DNA of 40,782 nt from Denitrovibrio sp. Lineage in GTDB: Bacteria; Chrysiogenota; Deferribacteres; Deferribacterales; Geovibrionaceae. The stretch spans positions 93,461-134,242 of the forward strand of contig PKTM01000027.1 of NCBI GenBank assembly GCA_002869145.1, in the 5' to 3' direction. Each line of letters starts with the position of its first letter. Within the stretch, counting starts at the first letter, position 1. Below the pieces are notes generated by a model. The model was not told where the DNA came from, did no database searches, and saw nothing but the letters and a program-made list of their open reading frames with translations. Shown here piece by piece: positions 37,114-40,782 of this stretch. The position numbers and the translations under genes were made by a program.

Positions 37114-38673
37114 GTGCTTAAAAATCTAAGTAAATATTACAGTCCTGTCAGGGTCTACGTTGTTTTTCGTGTGATCCTGACAGTTTTTTTAATTATTCGC
37201 GGCAAGAGCAGTCTCCTGTTTATTAAGCCTCTTTCACCCGAGAAACTTATCAGAAAGATTAACAATCTTGGTGCGAGTTTTATTAAACTGGCTCAGGTGC
37301 TGGCAACTCGTGCAGACTTTTTTACTGATGAGTACCTGCACTATCTTCGTCAGCTTCATGACGAGATTCCGCCAATGTCTAAAGAGGATTTTCAAAAAGT
37401 TTATGATAAGGCTTTCAAAAATAAAGTGTGTTTCTCCAGCTTCGAAGACGAGCCAATTGCGAGCGCATCTATAGGTCAGGTGCACAAAGCTGTGCTTATG
37501 GACGGTCGAGAGGTAGCTGTTAAACTGAGAAGGCATGACATAGAGAATGTTATTCAGGCTGATATAAAGATCCTTAACTTTTTCAATATGTTCTTCCGTC
37601 CGCTTTTTTCTGAAAATACAAAGAACTCACTGGATGCTGTTATTGCAGAGTTTTCTAAAATGATAGTTAAAGAGGTCGACCTCACTATAGAGCTTTACAA
37701 TCTGAAGCATTTTTCTGAGGTTTATGCTAATTCCGGCGTGAGCTTTCCGGAAGGTTATTCTGAGTGTTCCTGTTCTGATGCTTTGGTTATGTCTTTTGTT
37801 TATGGCTACAGGTTTGACGATAAAGAAAATCTTAAAAAACTGAATATCAGTTTCGAGAACATTATGGAAAAACTGGTCTATTTCTATGTGGATCAGATGT
37901 TTATAAACGGCTATTTTCACGCAGACCCTCATCCGGGAAACCTTATGGTGACTGAAGAGGGTGAGCTTATCATGATAGATTTCGGTATGGTTCAGAAAAT
38001 ACCGACAAAGACCAGAATGGCTATCATCCAGCTTGTGAGAGCTGCGAATGACCGTGACTTTGAGCTTTATATCAGAAGTGCAAAGAGGCTTGGGATTATC
38101 TCGCAGGATGCATCTGATTTTGATATGCAGGATCTGGCTGAGCGTATATTCAGCATTTTCGACAACGAAGCTCTTGATGCAAAAAGTATGCAGACACTTG
38201 CGTTTGAACTGCTTGATTCGCTGAAATCAGTACCTTACAAGATGCCGCAGGAAGTTATTTATATAATGCGTGTTAGCTCCATTATCGAGGGCCTCGGCAC
38301 AAACTACATCACTAATTTTAATGGTATAAAAGACATACTTCCTATCTTGAAAAACAAGCTTCCTCAGGCTCTGGGCTTTGATGTGGGGTTTCTCGAAACC
38401 GCTAAAAAGGAGACTTTGGAACTGCCGTTGACGCTTAAAAAGATAAAAAAGATTATTGATGAAATGGCTGATTTCTCTCTTGAAGTGAAGCTGTCGCCTG
38501 ATGATATTGAACGACTGAAACTCTCATTTTTCAAAAAAGCACGCCCTTTTGCACTCGGTGTTATCCTTGTGATCACTGCTTTTTTCGTATTGTTTTTAGA
38601 TATACCCTACGACAGATCAATCGCCTCAGTACTTTTTACACTTGGCGTCATTCGTATAGTGTTTACATTATAA
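37114..38673 (+). CDS. ABC1/AarF/UbiB-family atypical kinase
   Basis: A 519-residue membrane-associated atypical kinase-like ATPase. The N-terminal KxGQ motif reads FIKLAQVLATR (Ala for the usual Gly); the A-rich loop is PIASASIGQVHKA; the catalytic motifs are FHADPHPGNLMV and MIDFGMV. Two C-terminal membrane helices (about 470-515) anchor it. Family members support ubiquinone/menaquinone or other isoprenoid lipid metabolism. The start is GTG at 37114 with a weak ribosome-binding site, 3 nt after the phasin-like gene, so translation may be coupled. Confidence 0.92.
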   Translation: MLKNLSKYYSPVRVYVVFRVILTVFLIIRGKSSLLFIKPLSPEKLIRKINNLGASFIKLAQVLATRADFFTDEYLHYLRQLHDEIPPMSKEDFQKVYDKAFKNKVCFSSFEDEPIASASIGQVHKAVLMDGREVAVKLRRHDIENVIQADIKILNFFNMFFRPLFSENTKNSLDAVIAEFSKMIVKEVDLTIELYNLKHFSEVYANSGVSFPEGYSECSCSDALVMSFVYGYRFDDKENLKKLNISFENIMEKLVYFYVDQMFINGYFHADPHPGNLMVTEEGELIMIDFGMVQKIPTKTRMAIIQLVRAANDRDFELYIRSAKRLGIISQDASDFDMQDLAERIFSIFDNEALDAKSMQTLAFELLDSLKSVPYKMPQEVIYIMRVSSIIEGLGTNYITNFNGIKDILPILKNKLPQALGFDVGFLETAKKETLELPLTLKKIKKIIDEMADFSLEVKLSPDDIERLKLSFFKKARPFALGVILVITAFFVLFLDIPYDRSIASVLFTLGVIRIVFTL

Positions 38674-38834
38674 ATTCTGCTAACATTTCATAATAAAGAA
38701 TAAAAATCAGCTTTGTACTTTTATGTTTTATAAATTGTTATTTAATAACTAAACTTCCATTGTGTAATACATTTAAAAAGGATATAGTTAAAATATATAT
38801 ACAATATATTTGAACATTATTTGAGGGACATACA

Positions 38835-39248
38835 ATGGTTGGTTTTAATGATTATAAAATCATATATGCTGAAGATGAAGCGATAACAAACCTGTTTTTC
38901 ACGAAAATACTGAAACGTGTTTCTAAAAATATTTATCCTACATTTAATGGCAAAGAAGCATTTGAGAAATATCTTGAAATTAAACCGGATTTAATTGTTA
39001 CAGATTTAAATATGCCTATCATGCATGGGTGCGAACTTATCAAAAAAATTCGAGAATTAGACAGAACAACACCTATAATAGTAGTTACCGCACAAACTGA
39101 TCTTGACCATCTAAATATAAATTTATTGAAAAAACCGATTGATTTTAGTGTTTTTCAAAGACTTGTTAAAAAATGTCTTACTAACGAAAATGATACCAAC
39201 ATAGAAGATGAGTTGAAAATTCAGGAAATTGTTCTTGCAGTTATGTAG
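38835..39248 (+). CDS. Single-domain response regulator
   Basis: A 137-residue receiver protein. Acidic pocket YAEDEA, acceptor Asp in IVTDLNMPIMHG, switch Thr in VVTAQT, Lys in LLKKPIDF. A short acidic tail of about 20 residues follows; there is no output domain. GAGG lies 8 nt before the ATG. It is flanked by AT-rich gaps and convergent with nifJ, so it is a single-gene unit with no local kinase. Confidence 0.9.
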   Translation: MVGFNDYKIIYAEDEAITNLFFTKILKRVSKNIYPTFNGKEAFEKYLEIKPDLIVTDLNMPIMHGCELIKKIRELDRTTPIIVVTAQTDLDHLNINLLKKPIDFSVFQRLVKKCLTNENDTNIEDELKIQEIVLAVM

Positions 39249-39303
39249 CTATAAACTTAGTTGAAGACTCAGCCTTACCTTGCCTTTCAGATTATTAAAA
39301 CAT

Positions 39304-39342
39304 CAAAAAAAAATAGGGGATATATAACTTGTACATATCCCC
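39304..39342 (-). terminator. Second terminator downstream of nifJ
   Basis: On the minus strand the stem GGGGATAT / ATATCCCC with an 11-nt loop is followed by TATTTTTTTTT. It backs up the nearer nifJ terminator and may also stall plus-strand transcription from the receiver gene. Confidence 0.75.
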
Positions 39343-39360
39343 ATTAGTATTATTACTTTG

Positions 39361-39392
39361 AAAAAACGGGGCAAACAGTAAATGCTTGCCCC
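39361..39392 (-). terminator. Rho-independent terminator of nifJ
   Basis: On the minus strand GGGGCAA / TTGCCCC with an 11-nt loop, then GTTTTTT. It begins 7 nt after the nifJ stop codon. Confidence 0.85.
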
Positions 39393-39398
39393 AGTTTA

Positions 39399-40782
39399 TT
39401 AATCTTCGTCTACGCTGCAGTCAACTTTAGCAAGCTCGTTGTAAAGTTTAACTCTCTGCTTGGCTCTCTTTTGAGCGAACGCTGCAAGTTCTTCAGCTTT
39501 TTCAGGGAACATCTTCTTAACAACACGGAATCTGTTCTCTGTTGCCATGAACTCCTGAACACTCATAGTAGGAGCTTTACTGTCTACGATGAGAGGATTT
39601 TTACCTTCTTCGCGCAGTGCAGGGTTAAATCTGTAGAGCGGCCAGTAGCCGGATTGTACAGCTTTCTTCTGAGCATCAACACCGGAAGTCATATCTATAC
39701 CGTGAGCGATACAGTGTGAGTATGCGATGATGAGTGATGGGCCGTCGTGAGCTTCAGCCTCTACGAAAGCTTTGATCACCTGTGCAGTGTTTGACAGGGC
39801 AACTTTTGCAACATAAATGTGGCCGTAAGTCATAGCTATCATACCGAGGTCTTTCTTTTCAGATTCTTTACCGGAAGTAGCGAATTTAGCCTGAGCACCG
39901 ATAGGTGTAGACTTAGAAGCCTGACCACCAGTGTTAGAGTAAACCTCTGTGTCCAGTACAAGAACATTGAAGTTGTCGTTAGAAGCCAGAACGTGGTCAA
40001 GACCGCCGTAACCGATGTCGTATGCCCATCCATCTCCACCGAGGATCCAGACAGACTTCTTAACAAGGTAATCAGCAAGAGAGATGAGGTTTTTCGCATC
40101 TTCTGAGCCGATTTTTGCAAGAGCTTCTTTCAGCTGTGCAACGTTATCACGCTGTACTTCGATCTGAAGCTGATCTTTCTGAACAGCAGTTTTAACAGCT
40201 TCTACAAGCTTACTGTCAAGTGAGTCAGCAAGTTTATCTAAAAGCTCAAGAGCCTGCTTATTGAACTGGTCTACTGTCAGTCTGAAACCGTAACCGAATT
40301 CTGCGTTGTCTTCGAAAAGTGAGTTACTCCAAGTTGGTCCTCGTCCGTCAGCTCTTGTGCAGAAAGGAGTTGTAGGAAGGTTTCCTCCGTAAATGGATGA
40401 ACAGCCTGTTGCGTTGTAGATAAGCGCTCTGTCACCAAAAAGCTGAGCCAGAAGTTTTACATATGGTGTTTCACCGCAGCCAGCACAAGCTCCTGAGAAC
40501 TCGAACATGTGTGGTGAAAGCTGAGAACCTTTAAGGCTTGCTTTGTTATATTTTGTCTGGTCAAGCTCAGGGAGATATGTGAAAAACTCGAAGTTTGCTA
40601 CTTCTTCTCCTCTACGCTCAGCCTGTGGCTTCATGTTGATAGCTTTAAGAGATGGGTCAGTTTTGCTTTTCGCCGGGCAGTTGTGTACACATGCACCGCA
40701 GCCTGTACAGTCTTCCGGAGCAACCTGAACAGTAAACTTCATCCCTGCGAAGTCTTTACCTTTAGCATCCATAGATTTGAAT
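39399..40782 (-). CDS. nifJ: Pyruvate:ferredoxin (flavodoxin) oxidoreductase, C-terminal part
   Basis: The last ~461 codons of a single-chain PFOR; the frame runs in from the right edge (FKS precedes the first internal Met), so the 5' part is outside. Visible are part of the 2[4Fe-4S] ferredoxin domain (CTGCGACVHNCP), the linker CAGCGETPYVKLLAQLFGDR, and the thiamine-diphosphate domain (GCSSIYGG, then GGDGWAYDIGYGGLDHVLAS and VLDTEVYSNTGGQASKSTP). The C-terminus ends VDCSVDED. The enzyme converts pyruvate and CoA to acetyl-CoA, CO2 and reduced ferredoxin in the cytosol. It makes a metabolic counterpart to the keto-acid TRAP transporter elsewhere in the window. Confidence 0.96.
   Translation of the reverse strand, partial: FKSMDAKGKDFAGMKFTVQVAPEDCTGCGACVHNCPAKSKTDPSLKAINMKPQAERRGEEVANFEFFTYLPELDQTKYNKASLKGSQLSPHMFEFSGACAGCGETPYVKLLAQLFGDRALIYNATGCSSIYGGNLPTTPFCTRADGRGPTWSNSLFEDNAEFGYGFRLTVDQFNKQALELLDKLADSLDSKLVEAVKTAVQKDQLQIEVQRDNVAQLKEALAKIGSEDAKNLISLADYLVKKSVWILGGDGWAYDIGYGGLDHVLASNDNFNVLVLDTEVYSNTGGQASKSTPIGAQAKFATSGKESEKKDLGMIAMTYGHIYVAKVALSNTAQVIKAFVEAEAHDGPSLIIAYSHCIAHGIDMTSGVDAQKKAVQSGYWPLYRFNPALREEGKNPLIVDSKAPTMSVQEFMATENRFRVVKKMFPEKAEELAAFAQKRAKQRVKLYNELAKVDCSVDED

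Noticed and set aside
1-40782. CRISPR arrays, insertion sequences, toxin-antitoxin or restriction genes
   Set aside because: No regularly spaced repeats, transposase motifs or characteristic small gene pairs were seen on either strand.

Overview
The window is chromosomal DNA, roughly 40% G+C, from an anaerobic Gram-negative bacterium. The evidence is a pyruvate:ferredoxin oxidoreductase, a TRAP carboxylate transporter, TonB, many chemoreceptors and c-di-GMP or two-component proteins, and an HspR-controlled heat-shock operon. The mix is what I would expect in the Deferribacteres (Denitrovibrio/Geovibrio relatives); this is inference, since no rRNA or marker search was possible. There is no phage, IS element, CRISPR array or plasmid gene: it is a chromosomal block rich in signalling genes.

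Layout. (1) 1-4126, minus strand: a hybrid sensor kinase running off the left edge and a dCache-GGDEF diguanylate cyclase. (2) 4266-7902, plus: receiver-PAS-histidine kinase, soluble zinc-binding (CZB) chemoreceptor, and single-receiver protein, closed by a strong terminator. (3) 8011-13661, plus: a BtsS/BtsR (LytS/LytTR)-like pair followed by a TRAP transporter (dctP, dctQ, dctM) of the alpha-keto-acid type, with a 20-bp-period direct repeat upstream of dctP that looks like the BtsR/LytTR operator. (4) 13707-18494, minus: chemoreceptor, periplasmic-sensor PAS-GGDEF protein, tRNA-Arg(CCG), short PrmA-like methyltransferase. (5) 18626-24866, plus: asd, hup, a DUF4384-like exported protein, an ExeA-like ATPase with an SH3 tail, an SH3 lipoprotein, bioB. 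(6) 24863-30814, minus: heat-shock operon hsp20-dnaJ-hspR-clpB under a HAIR operator, then a group 2 sigma-70 factor and a hotdog thioesterase. (7) 30966-38673: TonB protein (plus), K+ channel and small membrane protein (minus), PhoH-PIN protein, ABC-F ATPase, phasin-like protein and AarF/UbiB kinase (plus). (8) Single receiver (plus) and the 3' part of nifJ (minus).

The most unusual observation is that five otherwise normal genes each carry exactly one in-frame TAA: the dCache-GGDEF protein (TAA at 3452-3454), the receiver-kinase (4323-4325), the BtsR-like regulator (9764-9766), HspR (29127-29129) and the SH3 lipoprotein (23667-23669). Reading frame, homology and spacing continue across every stop. 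There are no frameshifts and no TAG or TGA interruptions. In the receiver-kinase, the regulator and HspR the missing residue is plausibly Glu, one G-to-T change from GAA. Four of the five genes are signalling or regulatory proteins. The possible explanations are sense decoding or readthrough of TAA, a G-to-T mutational burst, or a sequence error; the sequence alone cannot separate them. TAA is also the ordinary stop of many genes here, so it is not a simple global reassignment.
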